Assembly: GCA_049578545.1 (NCBI GenBank)
Contig: JBAUMF010000042.1
Span: 1 to 45,484, forward strand
Direction of reading: 5' to 3'
DNA length: 45,484 bases
Source of the DNA: DASQBT01 sp049578545
GTDB taxonomy: Bacteria; Pseudomonadota; Gammaproteobacteria; Burkholderiales; Thiobacillaceae
Positions within the stretch are counted from its first letter, which is position 1, and each line of letters starts with the position of its first letter. The notes under the pieces were generated by a model that searched no databases, was not told the DNA's origin, and was given only the letters and a program-made list of their open reading frames with translations. Of this stretch, positions 1 to 8,725 are shown in pieces. The position numbers and the translations under genes were made by a program.

Positions 1-727
1 TGCCCAGACAACGCGGCAATGTCAGCCTGCCCAATTTGAGTGTCTTGAACGCCATCCTGTATGTGGCCGAGCATGGCTGCAAATGGCGCGGCCTTCCCAA
101 GCGCTTTGGCAACTGGCACACGATCTACACGCGCATGAACCGCTGGTCCAAGAGCGGCGTGCTCGATCGCGCGTTCGAACAACTGCAGCAGGCCCAGATT
201 GTGCGCATCAAGATCGAGGCGGTCTCCCTGGACAGCACGATGATCAAGGTTCATCCCGACGGCACGGGGGCGTTAAAAAAACGGCCCACAAGCCATCGGC
301 AAATCCCGGGGGGGGTGGACCACCAAGATTCATATGGTTGCCGCGGATGCTTGAACGGCCATAACCTTTGCACTCTCGCCAGGTCACGTCCATGATGCCG
401 CCGAGGGGCGCAAGTTGATCAGCAGCCTGGGCAAACCCAACTGGCCGATCCATTTGTTGATGGATCGCGCGTACGGGGGCAACGAAACCAGACAGCTGGC
501 GTTGGACTTGGGATTTATTCCCGTCGTACCGCCCAAGTCCAATCGCGTGGAGCCTTGGGAATATAACAAGATCATGTACCGGCGGCGTAATGAGATCGAG
601 CGCCTGTTCAGAAGGCTTAAAGGCTTCCGGCGCATCTTCTCCCGATTTGAGAAACTCGACGTGATGTTCATCGGGTTTATTCATTTCACCCTAATCATAG
701 AAGGACTGCGGTTGTGTTAACAGGCCC
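1..727 (+). mobile_element. IS5-family insertion sequence, left copy, truncated by window edge
   Basis: The right end is visible: it ends in GTTAACAGGCCC followed by TA at 728-729. The same terminus, inverted, opens at 45363 next to a TA at 45361-45362. Positions 606-727 match the reverse complement of 45363-45484 with a single difference (A at 688 versus G in the other copy). The encoded protein resembles IS5-family transposases of the two-frame kind (IS427-like group). The left terminus lies outside the window. TA flanks at both copies suggest TA target duplication, which is known for some IS5 subgroups; this is inferred, because the other side of neither element is visible. Confidence 0.85.
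3..720 (+). pseudogene. IS5-family transposase, inactivated (nonsense codon and frame break)
   Basis: The first frame gives the typical N-terminal half (CKWRGLP, WHTIYTRMNRW, DSTMIKVHPDG) up to a run of seven A at 275-281. The C-terminal catalytic half (MDRAYGGNETR, YRRRNEIERLFRRLKGF) lies in another frame ending at 720. Related elements join the halves by slippage on the A run. Here a -1 slip enters the wrong frame, while the correct downstream frame (KSRGGWTTKIHMVAADA) needs a net +1 shift, which suggests a lost base near 282-287. That downstream frame also has an in-frame TGA at 352-354, where related proteins read Arg (ADARTA). Both defects imply a dead copy. The N-terminus is cut by the window edge. 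Confidence 0.8.
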
Positions 728-811
728 TAGCCGCCGGGCTGCCCCAGGCCAAAGAACAGCTGATATGTAGAAACGTTTGGGATGATTGAGGCGCTTTCCC
801 CTCACCCCTAA

Positions 812-839
812 CCCCTCTCCCCGCTCGCGGGGAGAGGGG
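812..839. repeat. Perfect 13-bp-stem palindrome
   Basis: CCCCTCTCCCCGC, loop TC, then GCGGGGAGAGGGG. It is preceded by the CCCTCACCCCTAACC context typical of a palindromic sequence scattered through many proteobacterial genomes. It lies just beyond the 3' end of the minus-strand operon ending at 849, but it has no T tract on either side. It is therefore better called a dispersed palindromic repeat that may act as an mRNA 3' stem than a canonical intrinsic terminator. Confidence 0.6.
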
Positions 840-848
840 TATGCTTAT

Positions 849-1907
849 TCAGAGCGTGCAGAGCGTATGCCCCAAATCCGCCGGAATCTGAGCGAGGATA
901 TTCTTCTCCGCGTTCTGCGGATCGCGCGCGTAGGTTGCAACAAGCTGTTGCGCTGTTTTCAGCCAGTGCTGCTGTCCTGACTTCACCGCTTCACGCAGCG
1001 ACTGGTCATTGCCGGTCTCTCGCCACACATGGTAGCCTTCAGCCAGAGCAGGGAAGAGACTCTTGCGCAGGCCGTCGAACTCGGCAAAGTAGAAATGCAA
1101 TGAGCACTTGGCCTGCATGTCCATGAGCGCAGGCAGGGTGGACAGGCAGTCGGCGAGATTATCCTTGATTGCGCGGGCGAAAACTTCTGCACGTTTGCCA
1201 TTGAAACTCGCAATCATGCTGCGCCATTCCAGACCCAGTTCCCGGCCAGCACGGGCCTCGCCCACTTCGTGCAGGATGACCGTTTCGCTTTCCATCTCCG
1301 CCATGTGATTCAGCGCCCGGTCTGGGTTCCTGTCAAAGCCATAGCAGTCGAGGGCGGATTTGAGTGCACCTTCCTGCTGTTTCAGTCCCCACATTTCCAC
1401 CTTTTCCCAAAGCACACGCTTGAGCGCATCCATGCGCAGAATGATGGCACCTTCCTGATAAGCAGCGGGAAACGAAGTGATGTCACGCGCGTATTCACAC
1501 CCGGTGACATAAATGGTGAGGCCTTCACGCTCTTCCTTTCTGATCAGCTCACCGAGAAAGAAATGCGGCTGGCGGAATCGCCCGATGCCGGCGCCGTAAA
1601 CCAGGCCGTGATCCTGGATGGCCTGGTTGATGGCGTCGATGGCAAAGGGATCATAGTGCCGGTTGTCCACCGGTACGGGTTCAAAATTGTCACGCTCCAG
1701 GCTGTCCCATAGCGCTTCCCGTGCGGTCAGCCATTCGCCGATTTCATGTTTGGGAGGTTGCTGGGTTAGCGGCAGTTCATTCTCCCAGCGGTAATACTCA
1801 CGCATGCCCAGGAGGTAATTGCACATGGTCATCTCGCGCGCATGGTTGGCATCCGCAATATGGCAGTTGCGCTGTATGGTTTCGATGGTTTCGTGGAAAT
1901 TTTGCAT
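849..1907 (-). CDS. Sfum_1244-like conserved hypothetical protein
   Basis: A 352-residue soluble protein without signal peptide or membrane segment. The N-terminal pattern (TIQRNCHIADANHA, MCNYLLGMREYYRWE, then WLTAREALWDSLE) matches my memory of the uncharacterised family named after Sfum_1244; this rests on recognition, not a search. An internal VILHEVGEARAGRELG segment has an HExxE arrangement in a helical context and could bind metal, but that is speculative. It is the last gene of the MoxR-VWA-DsrS-type operon, 65 bp after the previous gene. The gap holds an imperfect inverted repeat (AGCGG..TGATT / AATCA..CCGCT). No strong ribosome binding site precedes the ATG. Confidence 0.6.
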   Translation of the reverse strand: MQNFHETIETIQRNCHIADANHAREMTMCNYLLGMREYYRWENELPLTQQPPKHEIGEWLTAREALWDSLERDNFEPVPVDNRHYDPFAIDAINQAIQDHGLVYGAGIGRFRQPHFFLGELIRKEEREGLTIYVTGCEYARDITSFPAAYQEGAIILRMDALKRVLWEKVEMWGLKQQEGALKSALDCYGFDRNPDRALNHMAEMESETVILHEVGEARAGRELGLEWRSMIASFNGKRAEVFARAIKDNLADCLSTLPALMDMQAKCSLHFYFAEFDGLRKSLFPALAEGYHVWRETGNDQSLREAVKSGQQHWLKTAQQLVATYARDPQNAEKNILAQIPADLGHTLCTL

Positions 1908-1972
1908 GGCTTTGATCGATTAAGCGGAACCTGATTTATTTTAGTCAATCATCCCGCTTTCGCGACAGTTCG

Positions 1973-2416
1973 CTAACCCCTGCGCCGGATAGTGAAATTA
2001 GCGACCGTCTGGACAATGGCTGAATAAGGGAGCGATTCCAGGTCGCCATATCGGGACAGTGCATCCTGCACCACCTTGCGGACATTGGCGACATTTGCGG
2101 ACCCGGTCATGGCATTTTGCAGGCCTTTAAGCCCGCCACACTGGGCCCTGATTTCCTTGCTGTGGGGCACCGGGCTGTTCAGGTTGGTGATTTTGAGAGT
2201 AAAGGCTGAGTGGGTGCGCAAGGCCTTGCGCAGTTCGACGCAGGTTTTTTGTGCCTCGGCATCGCGGCAGTTGACGGTTTCTCGTTCAGCCAGCAGGTGT
2301 TTTTGTGCCAGTTCGCAGGTGACGCAGAGCGCAAGGACGGCTTTTTCGAAGGCGCACGGTGTCGGATTGATGCTCTTGCGCGCGTCGCTGTAAGCGTCTT
2401 CGTTGTATTCACTCAC
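1973..2416 (-). CDS. Conserved hypothetical protein with four N-terminal cysteines
   Basis: 147 residues with a GTG start and no recognised domain. The first half holds a regular cysteine pattern (PCAFEKAVLALCVTCELAQ, then VNCRDAEAQKTC) in helical sequence. This could be a metal-binding or disulfide-linked helical hairpin; a further Cys follows near residue 93. There is no signal peptide, so a cytoplasmic role is likely. It lies between the 74-residue protein and the Sfum_1244-like protein, all on the minus strand. Function unknown. Confidence 0.6.
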   Translation of the reverse strand: MSEYNEDAYSDARKSINPTPCAFEKAVLALCVTCELAQKHLLAERETVNCRDAEAQKTCVELRKALRTHSAFTLKITNLNSPVPHSKEIRAQCGGLKGLQNAMTGSANVANVRKVVQDALSRYGDLESLPYSAIVQTVANFTIRRRG

Positions 2417-2507
2417 GGATTATCTGAACCAGGACGAGAAGGGGGACAGGAGTACGCCCATGCTTCACTCTGCTCTGGTCATCCTCCTTGTTAAGGACAA
2501 TGAAAGC

Positions 2508-2732
2508 TCAATAGTCCTCGCCAGTCATGATTCCAGGCTCCCTCGGCGTGTTCAGAATGTCTTCCGCCGCCAGTTCATTCTCCGCAAAAATAACCTTGAT
2601 GCTGTAGTCCGCATTGACGGGAATTTCCTTGCGGATTTCCTTGGCGCGGTTGGATGCGTCCTTGAATTTGTCAAACTGTTCGATCTTCTCGATCATGTTG
2701 AAGGGCATGAGCCTGTAGATGAAATACGGCAT
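2508..2732 (-). CDS. Small hypothetical protein (74 aa)
   Basis: A short, charged, soluble protein opening MPYFIYRL with a good ribosome binding site (AAGGAATC before the ATG). The sequence suggests a compact alpha/beta fold: strand, helix with FDKFKDASNRAKEIR, strand YSIKVIFAENELAAEDIL. Its position in the operon between the S24-like protein and the Cys-rich protein argues that it is a real gene. I do not recognise the family. Confidence 0.6.
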   Translation of the reverse strand: MPYFIYRLMPFNMIEKIEQFDKFKDASNRAKEIRKEIPVNADYSIKVIFAENELAAEDILNTPREPGIMTGEDY

Positions 2733-2756
2733 GGTGATTCCTTGTTGAAGGCTGTT

Positions 2757-3161
2757 TCAGGCGTTGGCCTTGGTGGGCAGGTAGTATTTTACGGATTTGC
2801 GCGAACCGGGTTTCTTCTTCAGGGTGATCACGCCCTTGACTGCATCAAGACTGGCAATCGGCGCATCCGGATAGTTAGGGTTGAGGGCGTGCAGCGCCCA
2901 GCCGACCTCGCGCTTGATAATCTGGCGAAAAATGTATTCCTCGTTGTGCCAGGCGATGACGTAACTGCCGTCGGTAACGTGTCCGTCCACTTCAATGACA
3001 ATGATTTCGCCTTCCATGAATTCGGGTTCCATGCTGTCGCCCAGGACCATGAGCGCGACCGGGTCTGAGCCGGAGCAACTGCTTTCCGGAAGCAGCGGCG
3101 GACCGTTGTCCGCGGTCTTGGTGACGACGGGGATGTCGATCAGTTTTTTGGTGAAGTCCAT
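2757..3161 (-). CDS. LexA/UmuD-like S24-fold protein, probably without protease activity
   Basis: 134 residues corresponding to the C-terminal (peptidase S24) domain of LexA/UmuD/phage repressors, with no DNA-binding domain. The serine motif is present (GDSMEP, Ser43), followed by EGEIIVIE and DGSYVIAWHNEEYIFRQI. Active members have Lys in a V-K-R-L segment where this protein reads F-R-Q-I, so the general-base lysine appears to be Arg (R79) and self-cleavage is doubtful. A strong GAGGAG site precedes the ATG. Within this operon it may be a scaffold or binding module; that is inference. Confidence 0.7.
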   Translation of the reverse strand: MDFTKKLIDIPVVTKTADNGPPLLPESSCSGSDPVALMVLGDSMEPEFMEGEIIVIEVDGHVTDGSYVIAWHNEEYIFRQIIKREVGWALHALNPNYPDAPIASLDAVKGVITLKKKPGSRKSVKYYLPTKANA

Positions 3162-3294
3162 AGTCTTGCTCCTCGAAGAATTGCTCTAGGCGTTGTCATC
3201 GCCAGGCGCAAGGCGCTGCGGCGATCCAGAACATGATTAAACATAAAGCATCCGGATTGTCGCCCTGCTTCCAATGACGGCACTTTGGTTCTCT

Positions 3295-3525
3295 TCATGG
3301 GTTATCCAGCCACCTAACCAAATAATAGATGCGAAATCCTTCCGATGAGCGGGAAGGACCGATGACGATGGCAGGGTGCAAATTTTCGTCCGCGCGCTGG
3401 CGTGCTTCGGCCTCGCTCGCCACGGGTTCAACTACGCCCTCAGGATAGCGCTTGCGCGTTTTGTTCGGGCTGCGGATCAAGGCGGGCACTTCCTTGGATT
3501 GGGTGGGGTCGAGATAGAGTTTCAC
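3295..3525 (-). CDS. Small hypothetical protein (76 aa)
   Basis: Starts at a GTG with AGGAG seven bases upstream, directly after the TGA of the DsrS-like gene, so translation is probably coupled. The sequence is rich in charged residues and ends in YYLVRWLDNP, with a strand-helix-strand look. No recognised domain. Operon membership supports a real gene. Confidence 0.55.
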   Translation of the reverse strand: MKLYLDPTQSKEVPALIRSPNKTRKRYPEGVVEPVASEAEARQRADENLHPAIVIGPSRSSEGFRIYYLVRWLDNP

Positions 3526-3527
3526 AT

Positions 3528-4697
3528 TCAGTCTCCTGCTCTGCGCAGCACATTCACTTCCAACTGGATAGGCTTGACCATGGGTTCTATCTTGCGCCTC
3601 ATCAGCGCGCCCACAGCGGTATTGCGCAGCAGCCAGGGGTCAGCAATATTGCTGTTGAGTGCGGACAGCGACAGCATGGCCTGAATCGAGCGGGCGAATT
3701 GGGGGGCGGCATTCAGTACTGCCTTGATACCCTCCGGTGTTTCGCCATTGCCCTTGACCATGTCGGCAGCTTTGGAAAAGACCTGTTCCAGATTGGCAGC
3801 TTCAATTGGATGCCCCATGGAATGGAAATGGCGGCCGATGGCATCCAGCAGCGCATAGGCCACCAGTGACGTTGACGGCTTGGCCAGCACTTCTGTTACT
3901 ACCTTGAGCCAGCTTTGTCCGTTGGTGGACAGCAGGGCGAGAAAGCGTTCCGCATAGGGGTTGCCGGATTCGATCAGTGGCTTGAGGAGGGCTGCGGCTT
4001 CGGCATGATCGGCCCGCGCGGGCTGGTCGTCCGGCAGATTTTCCGGCATGAATTCGAGAAAACCGATGTAGTAGTAGGGGACGCCCTTGGCCATGCGCCA
4101 AAGTTTGGCTGTGGTGGCTTCATCAGCGAGTTTGCCGTAAAGAACCAGTCGTATGGTGTGCATGCGGGCATCTGGATCTTCCTCGAAGGGCAGGTGTTCG
4201 ATGAGGAAATCTGCCAGCACTTTGCCCATCCGGCCCTTGATGACGGCATCCTTTTCCAGCATCCAGCGTGCCATTTCCATGGTGGGCTGGCACCACCACA
4301 CAAGCCGTGCCAGTTCGTCGGTCAGTCCGGGCGCCTGGGCCACCGCGACCACCGCCTCCGGCTCGCCCAGCAGCAGCAGGGCGTTGAGATTCCTGTCGCT
4401 GGTCTGGCCCATCCGGGTCCAGCGTTGCAGGTAAACAGGGTAGCCGCCCGGCGAACCCAGGGCATGGCCGCCAAGAAACTCTTTCACCCGGTGAAGGTAC
4501 TGGTCTGCCCGGCAGTTTGCGTGCAGCGGCACCTTGGCTTCACCTTTGTCAGTAAGGGCGTAGAGCGTCAACGAGCCTTCGTCGATGCGCACTGCCTGGA
4601 CCTCGTTTGCCATCATCAGGACGTTCATGCGCAACTGATCTTCGGCTGAGAGGTCCTCGCGTCCGGCACTCAATTCAACTGTATCCTTCTTCCCCAT
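3528..4697 (-). CDS. DsrS-like protein (sulfur metabolism associated)
   Basis: 389 residues, cytoplasmic, mostly helical. Segments such as RMNVLMMANEVQAVRIDEG, LGSPGGYPVYLQRWTRMGQ and LLLGEPEAVVAVAQAPGLT closely resemble DsrS, encoded at the end of dsr operons of sulfur oxidisers and reported in Allochromatium vinosum to affect sulfur oxidation post-transcriptionally. The likely start is the ATG at 4697 (AAGGAAAG upstream), overlapping the VWA gene by 28 bases; a GTG at 4727 is an alternative. No other dsr genes are in the window. Its place inside a MoxR-VWA operon is the odd point. The family call is from recognition only. Confidence 0.65.
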   Translation of the reverse strand: MGKKDTVELSAGREDLSAEDQLRMNVLMMANEVQAVRIDEGSLTLYALTDKGEAKVPLHANCRADQYLHRVKEFLGGHALGSPGGYPVYLQRWTRMGQTSDRNLNALLLLGEPEAVVAVAQAPGLTDELARLVWWCQPTMEMARWMLEKDAVIKGRMGKVLADFLIEHLPFEEDPDARMHTIRLVLYGKLADEATTAKLWRMAKGVPYYYIGFLEFMPENLPDDQPARADHAEAAALLKPLIESGNPYAERFLALLSTNGQSWLKVVTEVLAKPSTSLVAYALLDAIGRHFHSMGHPIEAANLEQVFSKAADMVKGNGETPEGIKAVLNAAPQFARSIQAMLSLSALNSNIADPWLLRNTAVGALMRRKIEPMVKPIQLEVNVLRRAGD

Positions 4698-5956
4698 GGG
4701 ACGCTTTCCTTGCCTTTCACCAGCCACAATACGGGGTAGGCCGGCGCCTGTTCGGGAAACTCGCCCAACGCATCAGTGAAATACACCAGGACGTCGGGGT
4801 GTAGATCCTGTTGACCGACCCATTCGAATACCGGCCCAAATCGGGTGCCGCCGCCACCGGTAAACTTCCTCGGCAGGACGAAATCTTCCCACGGCTCAAA
4901 TATCCATGGGCCGCCCTCGCTCAATTTGGCATCGCAGGCCAGCAGCGTGATGCGCACCGGCAGCGCGCCCTTGATCGCATTGATCTCGGATATGAATTCA
5001 TTGATTTCACCGTCGTTGATCGAACCGGAGGTGTCGAGTGCAACCACCATGTCGCTGTGGGGACTCTTCAAGCTGGGCAGGATCATCTCGCCTTCGCGGC
5101 GTGATGGGCGCATGTAATTGTAGTCGGTGCGCGCCGACTCGAAGAAGTAGTGCGCCAGCAATGTGCGCCAGGGCAGCTTCGGCTGCAGCCAGGTTTCCAC
5201 CAGCCGCGCCATGGAGCCACCCAGCTTGCCGGCCGCGGCCGCCTGTTGGGCGGCAGAAGCAACATATTGCTGCCATTTCTGCGCCAGCTGTTCTCGCTCC
5301 TGTGCCGAGAGAGGCTGTGGCGGACCATCCTGCGGTTTCACGCCTTCACCGCCCTCGCTCGGTTTGGCGGGGCGGGTGTCGTTGCTGCCGCCACCTTGAT
5401 CCTTTTCCTGCGGTATTCCACCTGCGCTGCCAGTTGACTCCTGGGGCGGCGCATGCTCGGGCGGGAGCTCCTGTGAATCGCCGCCCTGGCCACCTTCGCT
5501 CTGGTTGTCGTACAAGTGTTGATCCAGCGTTTCGTGATCCAGGCTGTCATCAAGACAGGGATAGATTTCTTCCGCCGTCATGTTGTCAAACTGGTTGAGG
5601 ATCACCGCTTCAGGAGGCGGGGTCAGCCCATCCTGATACAGCAGCGGGTTGACGGCGAAATCGCAGGCGAGATCCCACTTGCTTTGCACCCGATGGCCGC
5701 GGCGGACAAAGTGGCTGAGTGCGCAGTGCAATGCCTCGTGGGCGAGGACGAATTCCGTTTGCGAGAGCGACAGCCGGTCGATGTAAGCCGGGTTGTAATA
5801 GAAGGTGCGCATGTCCGTGGCCGTTGTCTTGCACCAGCCATGTGCTTCCTGCATCGGCAGCCGCAGCACCAGCGCACCCAGGAAAGGCTTGTCCAGAATG
5901 AGTCGGGTGCGGGCAGCGGCAAGTTTGGTGGCCGCATCCTTGGTGCTTACGGGCAT
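4670..5956 (-). CDS. VWA-like protein with zinc-metallopeptidase-like N-domain (DUF2201 type)
   Basis: 428 residues in three parts. The N-terminal domain (about 1-135) has HEALHCALSH (His73, Glu74, His77, His82), a zinc-peptidase-like signature. A Gly/Gln/Pro/Glu-rich linker covers about 152-215. The C-terminal VWA-like domain contains the metal-site motif DTSGS (308-312) and ends in PVLWLVKGKESVPWG. Such proteins are usually encoded beside a MoxR AAA+ ATPase, as here (next upstream gene), and the pair is thought to remodel or mature a partner complex. No signal peptide is seen. The gap to moxR is 78 bp. Confidence 0.85.
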   Translation of the reverse strand: MPVSTKDAATKLAAARTRLILDKPFLGALVLRLPMQEAHGWCKTTATDMRTFYYNPAYIDRLSLSQTEFVLAHEALHCALSHFVRRGHRVQSKWDLACDFAVNPLLYQDGLTPPPEAVILNQFDNMTAEEIYPCLDDSLDHETLDQHLYDNQSEGGQGGDSQELPPEHAPPQESTGSAGGIPQEKDQGGGSNDTRPAKPSEGGEGVKPQDGPPQPLSAQEREQLAQKWQQYVASAAQQAAAAGKLGGSMARLVETWLQPKLPWRTLLAHYFFESARTDYNYMRPSRREGEMILPSLKSPHSDMVVALDTSGSINDGEINEFISEINAIKGALPVRITLLACDAKLSEGGPWIFEPWEDFVLPRKFTGGGGTRFGPVFEWVGQQDLHPDVLVYFTDALGEFPEQAPAYPVLWLVKGKESVPWGRRIQLN

Positions 5957-6034
5957 TGATGTTCACTGGCAGGACAAGAGGGCAAGAGGTTTTCTTTGTC
6001 TTTCCTCCAGTACTCCTGTCCCCTTTGTTCAAAG

Positions 6035-7078
6035 TCATTCATACAAGACAATGTCGGCGACCTGATTCGCCCATTGCGCAAACTGGGGAATGGTAAACAA
6101 TTGCTGACCGACATTGCGATGCATGTCGGACACCAGCATTACGCCCATTTCGCGCAAGGGAAACTTGCCGGCAAAATTGAGAATATTGCCAAGCTTGACC
6201 GGCGCATCGGGTTGTCCCCTGGAACGGATCGCTCGGGTGACAAGGGCGGAGGCAACGGCATATTGCAGGTCGGTATCATGCGGCACCTCCACTTCGCGAC
6301 CTTCGACAATGGCATCCAGATCCGGCATGCGCGCCAGGTTGTTGAGGTACGCCATCAATTCGATTCCCGCCGCCTGGCCGACGCAAGCCGAAAGGGAAGG
6401 CCCCAACAAGTCGGGCATGTCAGCAAATTTCTGCAGCGCGCGATGGGCGAATTCCCAGGAGCGGGGCGTTGGGAAGGCGGCCGGGTTGCGTGCGGGGTCA
6501 AATTCAAACAACAGTTCGGGGCGGAAGCGCAAAAAGCCAATGAGGCGATCGTCGATCTGATTCTCGTACGCCCATTGTGCCCAGTCTTCCAGATTGGCGT
6601 CCACTTCAAAATGGGAGAAGCGGTTGGCCAGCGGCGCGGGCATGGCGTAGGTTACTCCACGGTCGCCCTGACGGTTGCCCGCCGCGAAGATCGCCCAGCC
6701 GGCAGGGACTTCGTAATTACCCAGTCGACGGTCGAGAATGAGTTGGTAGGCTGCGGCGGAAACCGACGGCGGGGCTGAGGTGATTTCGTCCAGGAACAGG
6801 ATGCCTCTTGCACCGTGACGCTTGGCATTGGGCAGGATGGAAGGCACCGCCCAGTCGACCGATTCCCCGGTGCGAAAGGGAATGCCACGCAAGTCCGATG
6901 GTTCCATTTGCGAGAGGCGGATGTCAATCATGGGTGCGCCGTGCCGGGCGGCCGTTTGCGCCACCATCTGGGATTTGCCCACGCCAGGCGGACCCCAAAG
7001 CATGACAGGAGTGTGATGACCTTCCTCAGTGCTGAGGAACTCGCGTTCCATAATGGCTATTAGTTGCGCCGGTCTCAT
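6035..7078 (-). CDS. MoxR-type AAA+ ATPase
   Basis: 347 residues. Walker A GPPGVGKS (29-36), Walker B ILFLDEI (93-99) and a sensor-like AAGNR segment are all present, in the order expected for the MoxR/AAA_5 class. MoxR ATPases act with VWA proteins as chaperone-like machines for metal-cofactor insertion or complex activation. It is first in the minus-strand operon that continues with the VWA protein and DsrS-like protein. No clear Shine-Dalgarno precedes the ATG. The cellular target is unknown; the DsrS neighbour makes sulfur metabolism a candidate. Confidence 0.88.
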   Translation of the reverse strand: MRPAQLIAIMEREFLSTEEGHHTPVMLWGPPGVGKSQMVAQTAARHGAPMIDIRLSQMEPSDLRGIPFRTGESVDWAVPSILPNAKRHGARGILFLDEITSAPPSVSAAAYQLILDRRLGNYEVPAGWAIFAAGNRQGDRGVTYAMPAPLANRFSHFEVDANLEDWAQWAYENQIDDRLIGFLRFRPELLFEFDPARNPAAFPTPRSWEFAHRALQKFADMPDLLGPSLSACVGQAAGIELMAYLNNLARMPDLDAIVEGREVEVPHDTDLQYAVASALVTRAIRSRGQPDAPVKLGNILNFAGKFPLREMGVMLVSDMHRNVGQQLFTIPQFAQWANQVADIVLYE

Positions 7079-7379
7079 AAAGCTGGGTTCAGATCAAGGT
7101 AATTGAGGCGGAAGATCAATACAAGGAAGCATGGCGTTCAAATATCACCTGTTCATCGGGTTAAAGCCAGCGCAACCGTCTCGGTTCGCGCTGTTGTTAA
7201 TCACTTGAGCTGGCACTTCATCGCGTGATCCGTGTAATTGCGAACATTCCTTGCCTTGATTTGTGCCGACCCAATCTATACTCGACTATTTTACTCTGGT
7301 TCTCGCTGGCAGGCGACTCAAGTGAACGACATCCCGAGTCAGCTTACAATTCCCCAAACCTGTTCCTCAATGGCAAATC
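7079..7379. other. Divergent intergenic region between moxR operon and purT
   Basis: No gene is seen. It must hold both promoters. A stem-loop lies near 7170-7193 (AGCGCAACCG, TCT, CGGTTCGCGCT, one bulge). A plausible plus-strand -10, TATACT at 7277-7282, has a weak -35 (CTTGAT or TTGATT) 15-16 bases upstream, about 100 bases before purT. No riboswitch or operator was recognised. Confidence 0.4.
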
Positions 7380-8594
7380 ATGAAACTCGGCACCCCTCTT
7401 TCCCCCTCCGCGTTCAAAGTCATGCTGCTGGGCGCAGGCGAACTGGGCAAGGAAGTCATCATTGCCCTGCAAAGACTGGGCGTGGAGGTGATCGCAGTGG
7501 ATCGTTACGCGCATGCGCCAGGCCATCAGGTGGCGCACCTCGCCCATGTGATCAATATGACCGATGCCAGGGCATTGAGAGCGCTGGTCGAAACGGAGAG
7601 GCCGCATCTGATTGTGCCGGAGATCGAGGCGATCGCGACCGAAGAACTGGAAAGAATTGAAGCCGCGGGCTTGGCCGTCGTCATTCCGACCGCACGTGCG
7701 GCCAGACTGACCATGAACCGCGAAGGCATCCGCCAGCTGGCCGCGGAAACGCTGGGCCTGCCGACTTCGCCTTATGCCTTTGCTGATTCCCTGCAGGCAC
7801 TGCAGGACGCGATCACCCTCAAAATTGGCTATCCGTGCATCATCAAGCCGGTCATGTCATCTTCCGGCAAGGGACAAAGCCGGGCGAACGGGGCGGATGA
7901 TGTTGCTGCTGCCTGGCAGTACGCAAGCAAAGGCGGGCGTGTTGATTCGGGACGCGTGATTGTCGAGGGCTTGATCGATTTCGATTACGAGATCACGCAA
8001 CTGACGGTGCGGGCCACGGGGATATCTGGCGAGATTGAAACGCATTTCTGCGAACCCATTGGCCACATTCAGGTGCAAGGCGATTATGTGGAATCGTGGC
8101 AGCCCCACCCCATGAGTCCGGCGGCGTTGCAGGCCGCACGCGATATGGCAAGGAAGGTGACCGACAATCTGGGCGGACGCGGCATCTTTGGCGTGGAACT
8201 GTTCATCAAGGGCAATCCGGGTGGCGACCAGGTCTGGTTCTCGGAAGTTTCGCCCCGGCCGCACGATACCGGAATGGTGACCATGTGCACCCAGCGGCAG
8301 TCCGAGTTTGAATTGCATGCGCGCGCCATCCTTGGACTGCCGGTAGATGCACGCTTGAGGGAACCGGGTGCCACGGCGGTGATCTATGGGGGAATGGAAG
8401 CAGCGGGCATTGCGTTTGACGGCGTGGCCGACGCCTTGCGCGTTCCAGGTTCTGACCTGCGTTTGTTTGGAAAACCCGTTGCCTTTCCCCGCCGCAGGAT
8501 GGGTGTCGCCCTTGCAACGGGGGCGAGTGTGGAGGAAGCTCGTTCGCGTGCGAAAGAAGCGGCAGGTAAGGTGCGTCCTTGTTCAGGTGGGTGA
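7380..8594 (+). CDS. purT: Formate-dependent phosphoribosylglycinamide formyltransferase PurT
   Basis: 404 residues of the ATP-grasp superfamily. It makes formyl-GAR from GAR, formate and ATP in purine synthesis, independent of the folate enzyme PurN. Visible signatures are MLLGAGELGKEV at the start, the PCIIKPVMSSSGKGQS nucleotide-binding loop, VEGLIDFDYEIT, WFSEVSPRPHDTGMVT and the C-terminal RRRMGVALATG. Length fits the family. It is the first plus-strand gene, divergent from the moxR operon. Confidence 0.95.
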   Translation: MKLGTPLSPSAFKVMLLGAGELGKEVIIALQRLGVEVIAVDRYAHAPGHQVAHLAHVINMTDARALRALVETERPHLIVPEIEAIATEELERIEAAGLAVVIPTARAARLTMNREGIRQLAAETLGLPTSPYAFADSLQALQDAITLKIGYPCIIKPVMSSSGKGQSRANGADDVAAAWQYASKGGRVDSGRVIVEGLIDFDYEITQLTVRATGISGEIETHFCEPIGHIQVQGDYVESWQPHPMSPAALQAARDMARKVTDNLGGRGIFGVELFIKGNPGGDQVWFSEVSPRPHDTGMVTMCTQRQSEFELHARAILGLPVDARLREPGATAVIYGGMEAAGIAFDGVADALRVPGSDLRLFGKPVAFPRRRMGVALATGASVEEARSRAKEAAGKVRPCSGG

Positions 8595-8725
8595 AATCCT
8601 GAACCACAAAGGACACCAGGGACGCCAATGACCCGGGGCCTTCAGCATCCTTGCCGAAACGGCGTGTTCCGCAACAACCGTTATTCTTCTGCGCCCTGCG
8701 TGTCCATTTTGCCTGAGGACTCCTT

